Notes under the pieces: model-generated
The model's database searches: none
What the model was told of the DNA's origin: nothing
Seen by the model: the letters and a program-made list of their open reading frames with translations, nothing else
Made by a program: the position numbers and the translations under genes
Source of the DNA: Vibrio sp. SCSIO 43136
GTDB taxonomy: Bacteria > Pseudomonadota > Gammaproteobacteria > Enterobacterales > Vibrionaceae
Reading direction: 5' to 3'
DNA: 64,000 nt
NCBI RefSeq assembly: GCF_023716565.1
Contig: NZ_CP071849.1
Location: forward strand, 434,001-498,000
Shown here: piece by piece, positions 55,361-64,000 of the stretch
Layout: every line of letters begins with the position of its first letter
Numbering within the stretch: position 1 is the first letter of the stretch

Positions 55361-56041
55361 TTAAATTTGATATTGGTCTAGGTAGTAATCAATTGCCATT
55401 TCAATTGCTACAACTATCGGAGTTTGAGTTACTTGTTCATCAAGGTGAATAGGAGACATTATTTTAATAAACTTTCTCTCTCCATCAATTTCAGCATCTA
55501 GATAAACTTGTAAAACGCTTACTTCACCAGGATTTTCTGTTTCAGAATACATCCCCCGCTTGTACTCATCCTTAATTAAATTAAATTCGTCGGGAGATAT
55601 AAGAGTACCAATACCATCAACGCCGTATTTTTGAATAGATGAGCTTATTACGCCAGCAACGGCACCACCAACAACACCACCGAGTCCACCCACTGTACTG
55701 GCAAGCCCACTTATCCTAAGTTCTGACTGAAGGTTAGCATAGGTAACAAAGTGATGTACTTTTACATTAGGAAACTCTCCAGAATCAGAAAACTTTTCGT
55801 GGACTCTGTGTTGGAGGAGCCTTACTGGAGACGGAGCTGTCTGATCCCCGCTTCTAAAAATTCCATAAGCCTTACTTGTAACTAAATAGCTAAATATTTC
55901 CTGTTGCTTCTCTGTTTCTGGTCGAAGGTCTTCTACTTGATAAGCTGAAGACCTTTCTAGGTTTGGGACCTCAACTTGAACTATTGGAGCCGCACATCCA
56001 ACCATAAGCAGTGAAAAAAACGCAACAAACGCCAACTTCAT
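55361..56041 (-). CDS. Lipoprotein of unknown function, 226 residues
   Basis: The protein has a lipoprotein signal (FFSLLMVGCAAP). A glycine-rich hydrophobic stretch (GLASTVGGLGGVVGGAVAGV, about residues 112-131) resembles the Gly-zipper segments of outer-membrane lipoproteins. I do not recognise a family. It is single and lies in the accessory-looking stretch between 50 and 60 kb. Confidence 0.7.
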   Translation of the reverse strand: MKLAFVAFFSLLMVGCAAPIVQVEVPNLERSSAYQVEDLRPETEKQQEIFSYLVTSKAYGIFRSGDQTAPSPVRLLQHRVHEKFSDSGEFPNVKVHHFVTYANLQSELRISGLASTVGGLGGVVGGAVAGVISSSIQKYGVDGIGTLISPDEFNLIKDEYKRGMYSETENPGEVSVLQVYLDAEIDGERKFIKIMSPIHLDEQVTQTPIVVAIEMAIDYYLDQYQI

Positions 56042-56376
56042 TTAAATATCCTTTTTGTTAATGAGGTGTCAATTTTTACATCAAAGTAACCTCAAATCTG
56101 TTTCAAGCGAACTGACATATATGACGGCTCCCTTACCTGCCCTGAATTCTGAGCTAGATATTATCTGAACATGACATGAAAAATAATTCACTAACCAGTT
56201 GTATTATATGGTTATTTATCTACAGTAACGCACACTTTGTAGGGGTGAAATTCTATACTCAACATCTACCTAGGTAGAACTATTTGAGACAGGTACCAAA
56301 GCTGGCAATGATCTCAGAGAAGTACAATGACTACCCGCTAGAGTCGAGATTTGCGATCTACCCCCCTCTGGCAGGA
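56042..56376. other. Intergenic region before the second IS
   Basis: No gene is seen in these 335 bases. A GAGACAGGTACC copy of the dispersed repeat lies at 56286-56297. The inverted repeat of the second insertion sequence begins at about 56377. Confidence 0.6.
56286..56297 (+). repeat. Degenerate copy of the GGGACAGACACC repeat
   Basis: GAGACAGGTACC agrees with the reference at 9 of 12 positions. It lies about 80 bases before the IS. Confidence 0.45.
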
Positions 56377-56426
56377 TAGTTGTCACTGTTAAAATTTAAC
56401 CAGTTTTGGGCGGTAATGAGTGAACT

Positions 56427-56927
56427 TTGTCTCGTATCTCAGCAGAAAGAAAAGAAGCCATATTGAAGAAACTTCTGCCCCCATATTCCATGTCAGTGGC
56501 GGAAGTTGCAAAAGAAGAAGGCATCAGTACAGCAACCCTGTATCATTGGCGGAAACAACTTCGACGCTCAGGAGCCGCAGTGCCAAATAGCAACACTTCA
56601 TCAGAGCAATGGTCAGCTCAAACCAAATTAGCCATTGTGGCTGAAACCTACTCAATGACAGAGAATGAACTCAGTCAATACTGTCGAGAAAAAGGGTTAT
56701 ATCCAGAAGAAGTACAAGGCTGGCGAAGTGAATGCATGCAAGGTTTTATGTCGAATAAAGAGCGTGAAGCTGAAGCCAAGAAACAGGCCAAAGCCGATAA
56801 GCTTGAGATTAAAGAGCTCAAAAAGGAGCTCCGACATAAGGAAAAGGCACTTGCTGAAACGGCTGCTCTACTTGTGTTGAGAAAAAAGCTGAGAGCCTTT
56901 TACGGGGAAGAACCAGAGGACGATTAA
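56427..56927 (+). CDS. IS3-family transposase OrfA
   Basis: This 166-residue DNA-binding protein has a helix-turn-helix (MSVAEVAKEEGISTATLYHW, about residues 22-41), a second HTH-like region and a C-terminal coiled coil rich in Lys and Glu. The start shown is a TTG; no ATG fits. The stop overlaps the reading frame that leads into OrfB in the -1 register (RLTSADERLYLV), as usual in this family. Confidence 0.8.
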   Translation: MSRISAERKEAILKKLLPPYSMSVAEVAKEEGISTATLYHWRKQLRRSGAAVPNSNTSSEQWSAQTKLAIVAETYSMTENELSQYCREKGLYPEEVQGWRSECMQGFMSNKEREAEAKKQAKADKLEIKELKKELRHKEKALAETAALLVLRKKLRAFYGEEPEDD

Positions 56928-57958
56928 CCTCTGCCGATGAAAGGCTGTATTTGGTCACTTGATCCATGAAGCTAGGAATAACGGTTGCCGTCTAGAGCCT
57001 GCATGCGTGAAGTGGAGATAGACTTAAGAACTTATCGCCGCTGGTATCAGCAAGGTGAGGTGCAAGAGGATAAAAGGCCGGCTTGCGAGAGACCAGAGCC
57101 TGCCAACAAGCTCACACCACTAGAGCAGATGGCCATTATCGAGGTGTGTAACCGACCTGAGTATGCAAGCTTACCACCGACTCAGATCGTCCCAACACTG
57201 CTAGATAAAGGCGAATATATTGCTTCGGAGTCAAGCTTCTATCGAGTACTAAAAGCGGAAGGTCAGCTTCATGGTCGTGGACGTCAGAAGAGCCGACAGA
57301 AACAGTCACGACCAACAAGTTATACGGCAACAGGCCCTAATCAGGTGTTTACATGGGACATTACCTACTTGCCGTCAAAGGTGCGTGGGCAACACTATTA
57401 CCTGTATGTCATCGAGGACATCTACAGCCGCAAAGTCGTTGGTTATGATGTCTATGAGTGTGAATGTGGTGAGTTAGCTTCACAACTATTACAGCGCACG
57501 TTAATGCGTGAACGTGCTTTAACCAACCACTGGTACTGCACTCTGACAATGGCGCACCAATGAAGTCGCTGACGTTCAAAGCTAAGATGGATGAGCTGGG
57601 TATTACCTCATCTTACAGCCGTCCAAGAGTTAGTGATGACAACCCTTATGTGGAATCACTGTTCCGCACGGTAAAGTACATGCCAAGTTGGCCAACAAAA
57701 GGCTTCGAAAACCTAGATATAAGCCGTGACTGGGTAGAATCCTTCGTGCGCTGGTACAACACAGAGCATAAGCACAGTAAGCTGAATTATGTAACACCAG
57801 CACAGCGACACAATGGTCAAGATGAAGAGATCTTAATGCATCGAGCGAAGGTGTTACTTGCTGCCAAGCAAAAGCACCCTGAGCGTTGGTCGAGCGGAAT
57901 TAGGAACTGTGAGCCAGTTAGAGAGGTTCATCTGAACCCAGAGAGAATAGCCGCTTAA
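56923..57958 (+). pseudogene. IS3-family transposase OrfB, frameshifted
   Basis: The catalytic protein is broken. The fragments RLTSADERLYLVT, LIHEARNNGCRLEPAC, REVEIDLRTYRRW and the integrase core lie in different frames. The breaks are near 56962, 57002 and 57510, and each fits the loss of one base. The core keeps FTWDITYLP, and after the last shift LVLHSDNGAP and SDDNPYVESLFRTVKY would complete the DDE triad. Two open stretches remain (56985-57563 and 57560-57958). Decay is the simplest reading, although all three sites are in short homopolymers where sequencing errors can occur. Confidence 0.8.
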
Positions 57959-58011
57959 TTAATGAGCGAATGATGACAACTACCTTGAAAAACGCCGCTA
58001 CTGAGTAAGTG

Positions 58012-58584
58012 CTATTTGCAATTATCTTCATCGGCGTCAAGCATAGTAAATGAATTTCCACTATTATGACGCATATATTGTAAGTGCTTTAACGTTCTAC
58101 CTTTAGTGTTAAAGGTCAATGCTGTTAGTAATTGATTCACTCTGTGAACATCATCAATGCCCATCTTTAGGTGTCGCTGACAAGAACTAACTTTCATATA
58201 CTCTGCTGTCACATTCTGAGCTAACTCACTATTACCAGTAGAGTCAAGTGTATACTCTGTTGATAATGTTTCTTGTAGGTAGTGTGCAGTTTTCTTGTAG
58301 GTGTTTAGTTCTTGCTGACTGATGTTTTGAATAGAACTTAAGAGCGCCTCAATATCATCTCTGATCCCATTACTATTTTCATCGGTACCTAGAATGTCAT
58401 CACTTCTATCTAGAGTAGGTTCAAAATTCCTATAGAGAATTGTAAGTTGGCTATGGACTGAATCCTGAGACTTCAACTCATCGATTATTTGGGGTGTAAG
58501 TACCATTTCTTTAGGTGTGAAGTCTGTTTTTTCAGATTGGCAACCAAGTAATAGTATCATCAATATCGCCAGCATTTTTTTCAT
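58012..58584 (-). CDS. Lipoprotein of unknown function, 190 residues
   Basis: The protein has a short lipoprotein signal (LAILMILLLGCQSE). Residues around 65-78 read LGTDENSNGIRDDIEALL; the DxNxNGxxDD pattern resembles calcium-binding loops of dockerin or thrombospondin type-3 repeats. The rest is helical with cysteines at SSCQRH and the C-terminal NCK. I do not recognise a family. It follows the IS in convergent orientation. Confidence 0.68.
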   Translation of the reverse strand: MKKMLAILMILLLGCQSEKTDFTPKEMVLTPQIIDELKSQDSVHSQLTILYRNFEPTLDRSDDILGTDENSNGIRDDIEALLSSIQNISQQELNTYKKTAHYLQETLSTEYTLDSTGNSELAQNVTAEYMKVSSCQRHLKMGIDDVHRVNQLLTALTFNTKGRTLKHLQYMRHNSGNSFTMLDADEDNCK

Positions 58585-58979
58585 TGATTTTGAGTCCGTT
58601 TTTGTTTTATTAATTGTAGGTTTACTCTAACAAGTTAGAAGCCTAAGTAGGTAAATTTGACGTTCATTTCAACATTCTAATGAAAAATTATGTTGTTTTT
58701 TCTCCGACAATGAGAGGTGACCGTGAGTAGATTAAAAATACTGATGTGTTCTATTGATTGACTCGGCTAATTCTTGCTGCTTTCACGTTAATTAGGGCAC
58801 GTATTAAGGATTATCGAGTAAAGTCGATAGTGCTGGACGTGAACACGGTTTGAAATTTTTTGTTTTTAGATTAGATTGATGATTGCGTTGCTCTGTATGA
58901 GTGACGTACATTTAAAACTTGTCCAGTATGTGTAAATTACAGTCGAGGATGGTGGCTTATCAATATAGATATCTATGAT
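58585..58979. other. Intergenic region before the PhzF-like gene
   Basis: No gene is seen in these 395 bases. The last 40 bases read in frame with the PhzF-like protein (INIDIYDV) without an ordinary start codon. Confidence 0.55.
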
Positions 58980-59708
58980 GTGTTTGGTGGAGATTCGGCG
59001 TCTGGTAACCCTTGTGGTGTACTAGAGCTTGATAGTTGGCTTCCAGACGAAGAGTTGCAGAAAATAACTTGTGAAATAGCGCTGCCTGTTACTTCCTTTG
59101 TTGTTAAAGCTGATGGACAATTTCACATTCGCTGGTTTGCTTTGGATGGAGAAATTAACCTGTGTGGGCATGGAAGCTTAGGGGCTGGCGCTGCAATCCT
59201 TTCTAAGTACAAACTCGATTGTGTAATTTTTAATAGCAAATATGGATACGTTTCCATTGATAAAAAAGGTGGTGCGTACACTCTTGAGTTGCCAAGTTGG
59301 AAAGGTGAAACTTGTATCGTGCCACCAGAAATAGCTGACTTAGCTGTTGATGCTATTGACGTGTTTTCAACTCGAGACTTAATTATCGTTTTGCCTTCTA
59401 TAGAATCTGTGGTGAATTTTAAGCCTGATGATATGCGACTTAAACAGCTTGATAAATATCATGCTTTGATCGTGACAGCTGCGAATGGAGAAAACGGGTA
59501 TGTGCTAAGATATTTCGCTCCCAAAATTGGTATCTCTGAAGACCTGGCAACAGGTTCTGCTCAATGTTCTTTAGCTCCATATTGGTTTGACAGGCTCGAT
59601 TCGGATGCTCTTGAGGTACATCAGCTTTCGTCTTCAGGGGGCTATTTTGGCGTAAGGCGTATTTCAGATAAATCAATAGTGTTGCTAGCAAATGTCAGGC
59701 ATCGGTAA
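58980..59708 (+). CDS. PhzF-family isomerase-like protein, start unclear
   Basis: This protein of at least 242 residues belongs to the PhzF/diaminopimelate-epimerase-like fold. The N-terminal block DVFGGDSASGNPCGV, the middle LCGHGSLGAGAA and the C-terminal GISEDLATGSAQCSLAPYW are typical. The family strand before DVFGG is present upstream as INIDIYD, in frame from about 58959, but no ATG, GTG or TTG starts it. Translation may begin at GTG 58980, which would lose the first strand, or at a rare codon, or the gene has lost its start. The substrate is unknown. Confidence 0.7.
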   Translation: MFGGDSASGNPCGVLELDSWLPDEELQKITCEIALPVTSFVVKADGQFHIRWFALDGEINLCGHGSLGAGAAILSKYKLDCVIFNSKYGYVSIDKKGGAYTLELPSWKGETCIVPPEIADLAVDAIDVFSTRDLIIVLPSIESVVNFKPDDMRLKQLDKYHALIVTAANGENGYVLRYFAPKIGISEDLATGSAQCSLAPYWFDRLDSDALEVHQLSSSGGYFGVRRISDKSIVLLANVRHR

Positions 59709-59764
59709 ATGAAAGTGTAACCAGAAATACTTCCTCGATTATAAATTTTTGACCAAGGTTATTC

Positions 59765-59776
59765 AGAATAGACTCC
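59765..59776 (+). repeat. Eroded copy of the GGGACAGACACC repeat
   Basis: AGAATAGACTCC keeps 8 of 12 positions of the reference and shares the TTATTCAG left flank with the copy at 54639. Confidence 0.35.
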
Positions 59777-59807
59777 AAAAATAGTTATTAAACTCAAAGA
59801 AAGATTA

Positions 59808-60257
59808 ATGAAGAAACTACTATTTGCAGTATTGACAGTTTTCGTATCTAACCCTAGCTACTCACAAACCTTAACTTCATACCTAATGTCTAACGAATGG
59901 CAGTGTATCCATGAGAATGTCAGGGTATATACAGAAACTCAGCTGAAGTTCTCTGCTAATGACAACTATATACTTAAGGCTAGGATGAAAGTCTCTGGTG
60001 TAGAGCATCCTATAGTCTACAAATTAGCAGGCGGTTGGGAAGTCGAAGAGGAGACCAACACCTTGCTGAGAACTATCGACTCTTTCACAGTATTCGATGA
60101 GGATCTACTTGATCGTGAACTTTTAGCGGTAATCAAACAGATATTAACGTCTGATATGGAAAAGAAAACACACCTAACGATAACAATCGTCAACCAAGAT
60201 GAGTACATATCGTCTGATAAGAAATACAAAAATACGTGTACTAAGTTGGCTGGTTAG
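59808..60257 (+). CDS. Exported protein of unknown function, 149 residues
   Basis: The protein has a signal peptide (LLFAVLTVFVSNPSYS). The mature part is about 130 residues, with two cysteines (EWQCIHEN and KNTCTKL) that can form a disulfide between its ends. The pattern of strands suggests a small lipocalin-like or similar beta fold, but I cannot assign a family. It has its own terminator. Confidence 0.65.
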   Translation: MKKLLFAVLTVFVSNPSYSQTLTSYLMSNEWQCIHENVRVYTETQLKFSANDNYILKARMKVSGVEHPIVYKLAGGWEVEEETNTLLRTIDSFTVFDEDLLDRELLAVIKQILTSDMEKKTHLTITIVNQDEYISSDKKYKNTCTKLAG

Positions 60258-60328
60258 CTTGAATCAGCAAAGTTAGAGAGGGTGCCGGGAACTCATAAAC
60301 TTGACTCTAAAGCTCAAAACTTACTGAC

Positions 60329-60358
60329 AAAAAGGTCACTCCAAACGAGTGACCTTTT
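60329..60358 (+). terminator. Rho-independent terminator
   Basis: GGTCACT pairs with AGTGACC around CCAAACG. A5 precedes and T4 follows. It lies about 75 bases past the 149-residue gene stop. Confidence 0.85.
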
Positions 60359-60461
60359 CTATAGGTAAGATATCTAATGCATAACCAACAAAATCGGAGT
60401 AAATTGTTCGTTCCCTCACTTATAAAAGCCGTTTTAAGCGGCCAACACTTGGTAATTACGT

Positions 60462-61349
60462 TTGAACTCAGAACGCAAAGGCGCATTCATCTTGGTGATC
60501 GCTACATTCCTCGCTGCTTGGGGCTGGATTTTCTCTAAACAGACCATACAAGGCTTGCCGCCGTTTGGATTTATTGGGCTACGCTTTGTTGGCGCATCAC
60601 TGTGTTTACTGCCATTTTGCTATAAATCTATCCGTGCAACGGCTTGGTCTGACATTGTGAGAGTTGCCGGTATTGGCAGTTTACTAGGCGTGGTGCTGGT
60701 AACTTGGGTCTATGCGGTTTCTATCAGTGAAACCCTTGGGGAAGGTGCTTTTATTATGAGCCTGTCCATGCTGATTGCTCCTCTGGTGGCATGGATGATG
60801 TTTGGTGACAAACCTCAGCGAGTGTTCTGGCTCTCCTTGCCCATCGCTATTGTGGGATTGGCGTTTCTATCGATTGCAGATGGCTGGAAGAGTGACCCGA
60901 GTCAGTGGTGGTTCTTGGGCAATGCCATCATCATCGCAATTTACTTTAACGTGAACGCTAAATACGCCAAGCGCATGCCGATCATGATGTTAACTTGTAT
61001 CCAGTTATTCATGACAGGTGTGATTGGGCTTGTGATGTCAGCAGCTTTTGAAACGCCACCAGACAGTGTCGAGAACAGTATCTGGGTGTGGTTCGCCCTT
61101 AGTATGTTACTAGCCACCAGCATTCGTTACCTGATGCAGATATCAGGGCAAAAGTATGCTAGCCCGACCAATGCGGCTCTGCTAATGCTTTTGGAGCCTG
61201 TTTGGACAGTGATTTTGAGCATCTATTGGTTTGACGAGCAGATGACGACCAATAAGTTCATCGGCTGTGCTCTTATCATGTTTGCTCTCGTGGTGTATCG
61301 CACTGGTGGTCGGTTTAGACGTCGCAAATTAACCATGCAGCAAGGGTAG
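60462..61349 (+). CDS. EamA/DMT-family transporter
   Basis: This 295-residue inner-membrane protein has ten hydrophobic segments in two EamA halves. The first half has FIGLRFVGASLCLLPF and the second LLMLLEPVWTVILSIYWFDE, the usual order. It probably exports an amino acid or metabolite. The start is a TTG, because no ATG lies near the expected N-terminus. The next gene starts 4 bases after its stop, so the two are probably one unit. Confidence 0.85.
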   Translation: MNSERKGAFILVIATFLAAWGWIFSKQTIQGLPPFGFIGLRFVGASLCLLPFCYKSIRATAWSDIVRVAGIGSLLGVVLVTWVYAVSISETLGEGAFIMSLSMLIAPLVAWMMFGDKPQRVFWLSLPIAIVGLAFLSIADGWKSDPSQWWFLGNAIIIAIYFNVNAKYAKRMPIMMLTCIQLFMTGVIGLVMSAAFETPPDSVENSIWVWFALSMLLATSIRYLMQISGQKYASPTNAALLMLLEPVWTVILSIYWFDEQMTTNKFIGCALIMFALVVYRTGGRFRRRKLTMQQG

Positions 61350-61353
61350 TAAT

Positions 61354-62028
61354 ATGGCATTAACTCAAATTCAGATCATCCAGTCATTGGGTGATTCCAT
61401 GAACTGGCTAGAGCGAGAATTGAACTGGGGCGTTCCTGTGACTGAGCTTCGTCATCTTACGGGAAGAATCGGTGAGCTATATGCGGCGTTGATTACCAAT
61501 GGTCAAATGGCGACTGAAACCAATCAAGCGGGCTATGACGTGGTTAGTGGTGATGGCGAAAGAGTGTCAGTCAAAACTACGGGCCAGTTATACGGGGCGG
61601 GTCACATTGCGTTTAACCCGAATACGTTGGAGCTGGTGGATCGCATCATCATATTGCGCATTAATACTGAAGAGATGCAGATTGAAACCCTATTTGATGA
61701 CAAGGTAGAGCAAGCAAAGTTGCTGATGCGAGCTTCAAACAGTGGCAAACACACCATAGCCTTGAGTAAGCTCGTTAAACCAACACCTGTGACAAGAGAC
61801 ATTCCTACGGTGAAGCAGGTCACTTGGCAGAACTATCAAATTCAAGAACTTGAAAATGGTTCTATTAACCTATTTGAATCCGGTGAACCGATAAATACGG
61901 TTAAGCCGCACCTACGCAAGATAGCCGCAGAACTAGGGATATCGATCCTTAATGGCAATGGAAATCAGCATAATACCCGCCAAATGGGCAGCTTGATTAT
62001 TAGAGCGATAGCCACCGATCAACATTGA
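61354..62028 (+). CDS. Unknown protein with PD-(D/E)XK nuclease-like segment
   Basis: I do not recognise this 224-residue protein as a named enzyme. Residues 38-76 read GRIGELYAALI, then GYDVVSGDGERVSVKTTG. A Glu in the first helix, an Asp after a Gly, and an x-x-V-K strand fit the E...D...xxK spacing of restriction-like PD-(D/E)XK folds such as DUF6998-type proteins. The C-terminal part (TVKPHLRKIAAELGISIL, then NTRQMGSLII) looks like a short DNA-binding or tetramer helix. It follows the EamA gene with a 4-base gap. Confidence 0.6.
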   Translation: MALTQIQIIQSLGDSMNWLERELNWGVPVTELRHLTGRIGELYAALITNGQMATETNQAGYDVVSGDGERVSVKTTGQLYGAGHIAFNPNTLELVDRIIILRINTEEMQIETLFDDKVEQAKLLMRASNSGKHTIALSKLVKPTPVTRDIPTVKQVTWQNYQIQELENGSINLFESGEPINTVKPHLRKIAAELGISILNGNGNQHNTRQMGSLIIRAIATDQH

Positions 62029-62137
62029 TGCTGTGGCATCTAGTGAGTTCATTTGGGCTATGGGTCTTGTTCTGTTAGAATGCCCAGCCTTTCGACCTTG
62101 CTCAGGCAAAAGAGTAAAACCCGCTTAGGAGCTAGCT

Positions 62138-62554
62138 ATGATGACAGATGAAGAAAGAATTGAACTCCAACAAAATAACCCACTGCACGGCCTTAAGCTC
62201 GAAACCTTACTTCAAGAGTTGGTGGATCACTATGGTTGGGATATCCTCGACACGGCGATGCGATTTAATTGTTTCCACACCAATCCATCCATCGCTAGCA
62301 GTGTAAAGTATTTGAAGAAAACCAAGTGGGCAAGAGAGAAGATAGAGAACTTCTATCTGTATCGTTTCAAGCGTATGCCTCGTGCATCTAGTGAAGAGTA
62401 TGAATTGCCTCCACGTGCTCGCACTTTCCCACATGGTCTAAAGCCTAAAGAACCGATGGAGCTAACGGTGGATTCCATTCTGAAATCCCAAGCGAAAGCT
62501 GCCTCTGCTCACAAAAAGCGTTCAGCGGGTAATCGCAACTTTCGTCGCACATAA
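62138..62554 (+). CDS. VF530-family DNA-binding protein
   Basis: This 138-residue protein starts with the VF530 domain: [20 protein letters not shown] and then [20 protein letters not shown], about residues 14-68. Members are small and bind DNA non-specifically. The C-terminal tail is basic ([14 protein letters not shown]). AGGAG precedes the tandem ATG codons. The physiological role is unknown. Confidence 0.85.
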   Translation: MMTDEERIELQQNNPLHGLKLETLLQELVDHYGWDILDTAMRFNCFHTNPSIASSVKYLKKTKWAREKIENFYLYRFKRMPRASSEEYELPPRARTFPHGLKPKEPMELTVDSILKSQAKAASAHKKRSAGNRNFRRT

Positions 62555-62585
62555 TCACTTACTTGTTTCGCCAAACATTGAATAA

Positions 62586-62616
62586 AATTAAGGTCTGACA
62601 TTGTCAGACCTTAATT
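62586..62616. terminator. Bidirectional terminator between VF530 and rhlE genes
   Basis: Perfect 14-base arms (AATTAAGGTCTGAC and its complement) enclose a 3-base loop. AT-rich ends give T runs on both sides. Confidence 0.85.
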
Positions 62617-62618
62617 GG

Positions 62619-63818
62619 TTAGGATTCTTGCTCAGGCTTTCGCTTGTGCTTAGGTACATAGTTTAAAATCGAAATTGGGATCGGCTTACGAGGCTCATAT
62701 CCTTCCATTTCACGGCGCTCTAACAGATGGTTAAGGCGGCTTTCAATCATGCACAAATTCTTGAAATCATCTTTCGATAGGAAAGAGATAGCTTCACCTT
62801 GAGCATTGGCACGACCCGTACGACCAATGCGGTGTACGTAGTCATCTGCTGGGAACGGTAGATCGTAGTTTACCACTCGCTCTAGGTTATCTATGTCGAT
62901 ACCACGCGATGCAACCCCTGTTGCAATAAGGAACTGAATCTTTCCATCACGAAAATCTTCTAACAGTTTTTCACGTACCTGCTGGCTACGGCCGCTGTGG
63001 AAAGGCTCTGAGGCAATGCCTCGTTTTTCCAATTGGCTTGCAAGTTTGGCTGCACCTTGCTTAGTTTTGATGAAGATAAGCGCCTGCTGCCATTGATTGG
63101 TTTGGATGAGTTCAGATAGCAGCGCAGATTTACGATCTTTATCGACCGGGATCACCCACTGCTCGATATTGGATTTGCTCGCACTTGCGGCGCTGATGCT
63201 GATCTCTTTCGGGTTGTGAATCGCAGATTTGGCAAGATCACGCACTTTGTTAGACAAAGTGGCAGAGAAAAGTAGGTTCTGTGCATCTTCAGGCACACGG
63301 TCCAAGATACGGTTGATGTCGTCGATAAAGCCCATGTCTAACATACGGTCAGCTTCATCGAGTACCAGCATTTCTACTTCATCAAAATAGAGCGCTCGTC
63401 TGTTCGCCATATCCAATAGACGACCCGGTGTTGCGATGAGAACATCGATACCTTCAATCAGCGCTTGCTTGTGAGGAGCTTCGTCAACACCCCCATAAAT
63501 CGCCAGTGATTTTAGCGGCAGGTGTTTGCTGTATTGGGCAACACTTTTATCGATTTGTAGAGCAAGCTCGCGAGTAGGCGCTAAGATCAGCGCGCGAAAA
63601 CGCTTTTTGCGCTCTGTTTGGCCTCGAGAAAGTTTCTCCAAAATCGGCAACACAAAACTTGCAGTTTTACCCGTACCTGTTTGCGCTGCAGCGATTAAGT
63701 CATCCCCTTGCAAGACCAATGGAATGGCTTGTGATTGAATTTTGGTAGGTTCTTGGTAACCAAGTTCAGTTACTGCTTGGACAAGGGCTTGGTTTAAACC
63801 TAAGCGTGAAAATGACAT
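62619..63818 (-). CDS. rhlE: DEAD-box RNA helicase RhlE
   Basis: This 399-residue helicase has the full motif set: Q motif in GYQEPTKIQSQAI, motif I AQTGTGKT, motif II DEAD, motif III SAT, motif V ATGVASRGIDI and motif VI HRIGRTGRA. The start MSFSRLGL matches RhlE of E. coli (MSFDSLGL). An upstream extension to 63902 has no family similarity. AAGAGAG precedes the ATG at 63818. The C-terminus is short and ends KHKRKPEQES. It remodels structured RNA in ribosome assembly or decay; the exact substrate is not known from sequence. Confidence 0.88.
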   Translation of the reverse strand: MSFSRLGLNQALVQAVTELGYQEPTKIQSQAIPLVLQGDDLIAAAQTGTGKTASFVLPILEKLSRGQTERKKRFRALILAPTRELALQIDKSVAQYSKHLPLKSLAIYGGVDEAPHKQALIEGIDVLIATPGRLLDMANRRALYFDEVEMLVLDEADRMLDMGFIDDINRILDRVPEDAQNLLFSATLSNKVRDLAKSAIHNPKEISISAASASKSNIEQWVIPVDKDRKSALLSELIQTNQWQQALIFIKTKQGAAKLASQLEKRGIASEPFHSGRSQQVREKLLEDFRDGKIQFLIATGVASRGIDIDNLERVVNYDLPFPADDYVHRIGRTGRANAQGEAISFLSKDDFKNLCMIESRLNHLLERREMEGYEPRKPIPISILNYVPKHKRKPEQES

Positions 63819-64000
63819 AAAAACTCTCTTCAAATCCTCAGTTAGGGCATCTAACCGAGAGGCAAAACAGTGCAAAAAAAGCACGGCTAAATTGGGTCGC
63901 AAATCCTACCAGAAAATCCTTCTTTCAGCCATTGTGATCTCCATCATCATTGATGCGTTTAGTTGCGTATTGGTGATTTAACTTTATAAAAAGTGGGTGA

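Larger units (their letters stand above)
56377..57982 (+). mobile_element. IS3-family element, decayed
   Basis: The element is about 1.6 kb. Short inverted ends TAGTTGTCA (56377-56385) and TGACAACTA (57974-57982) can be seen. It codes an HTH OrfA and a DDE OrfB interrupted by three single-base frameshifts, so it cannot make transposase as read. It differs from the IS at 40560-41987. No target duplication is evident. Confidence 0.8.

Noticed and set aside
63819..63902. 28-codon extension of the helicase
   Set aside because: The sequence has no helicase similarity, and MSFSRLGL is the conserved family start.

Overview
The window looks like a chromosomal segment of a marine gammaproteobacterium, most probably a Vibrio or close relative. 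This is inferred from the gene set: a tnaC-tnaA unit, a divergent ppsR/ppsA pair, RlhA, ArfB, RhlE and a TRAP-fed hexuronate operon. Base composition is moderate and even. No rRNA, tRNA, CRISPR array or prophage was seen.

Layout. 0.2-2.5 kb: an oxidoreductase and a secreted protein with an eroded peptidase motif. 2.5-4.5 kb: a chemoreceptor without a sensor domain beside a membrane protein resembling a nitrate/nitrite-sensing (NIT) domain. 5.2-10.4 kb: a beta-1,3-glucan (laminarin-type) locus with a LacI regulator and GH17 and GH16 lipoproteins. 10.4-12.4 kb: rlhA. 12.7-22.7 kb: a hexuronate locus with uxuA, a UxuR/ExuR-type GntR regulator, TRAP genes dctP and dctQM, uxuB, uxaC, kdgK and kdgA. 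It would take D-glucuronate through fructuronate, mannonate and KDG to pyruvate and glyceraldehyde-3-phosphate. 22.7-28 kb: YgjV, an unknown protein, a MATE/FMN-reductase/VOC operon facing a LysR regulator, and arfB. 28-31.6 kb: an ATPase, a glutaredoxin, a perfect 21-copy heptamer array and two unknown exported proteins. 31.8-35 kb: a large GH2 lipoprotein whose promoter carries two operators like those of the hexuronate regulator. 35-45 kb: patatin, ppsR/ppsA, an IS3-family element that split a terminator, a REC-EAL protein, an outer-membrane barrel and a LysR regulator. 45-50 kb: an LruC-domain protein with a small lipoprotein, then tnaC-tnaA. 50-60.3 kb: an accessory stretch of small exported or lipoprotein genes, a decayed second IS, a PhzF-like gene with no clear start, and scattered short repeats. 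60.4-64 kb: an EamA transporter, a nuclease-like unknown, a VF530 protein and rhlE.

How it fits together. Two polysaccharide modules are visible: beta-1,3-glucan cleavage under a LacI factor with palindromic operators, and hexuronate import and catabolism under a GntR factor with sites resembling ATTGGTCGACCAAT. The same kind of site lies before the GH2 gene about 19 kb away, which suggests that this enzyme releases the uronic acid fed into the TRAP/Uxu/Kdg route. The most notable structural items are the split terminator, a TnaC-like leader without the usual proline, the heptamer array and a dispersed GGGACAGACACC repeat family.
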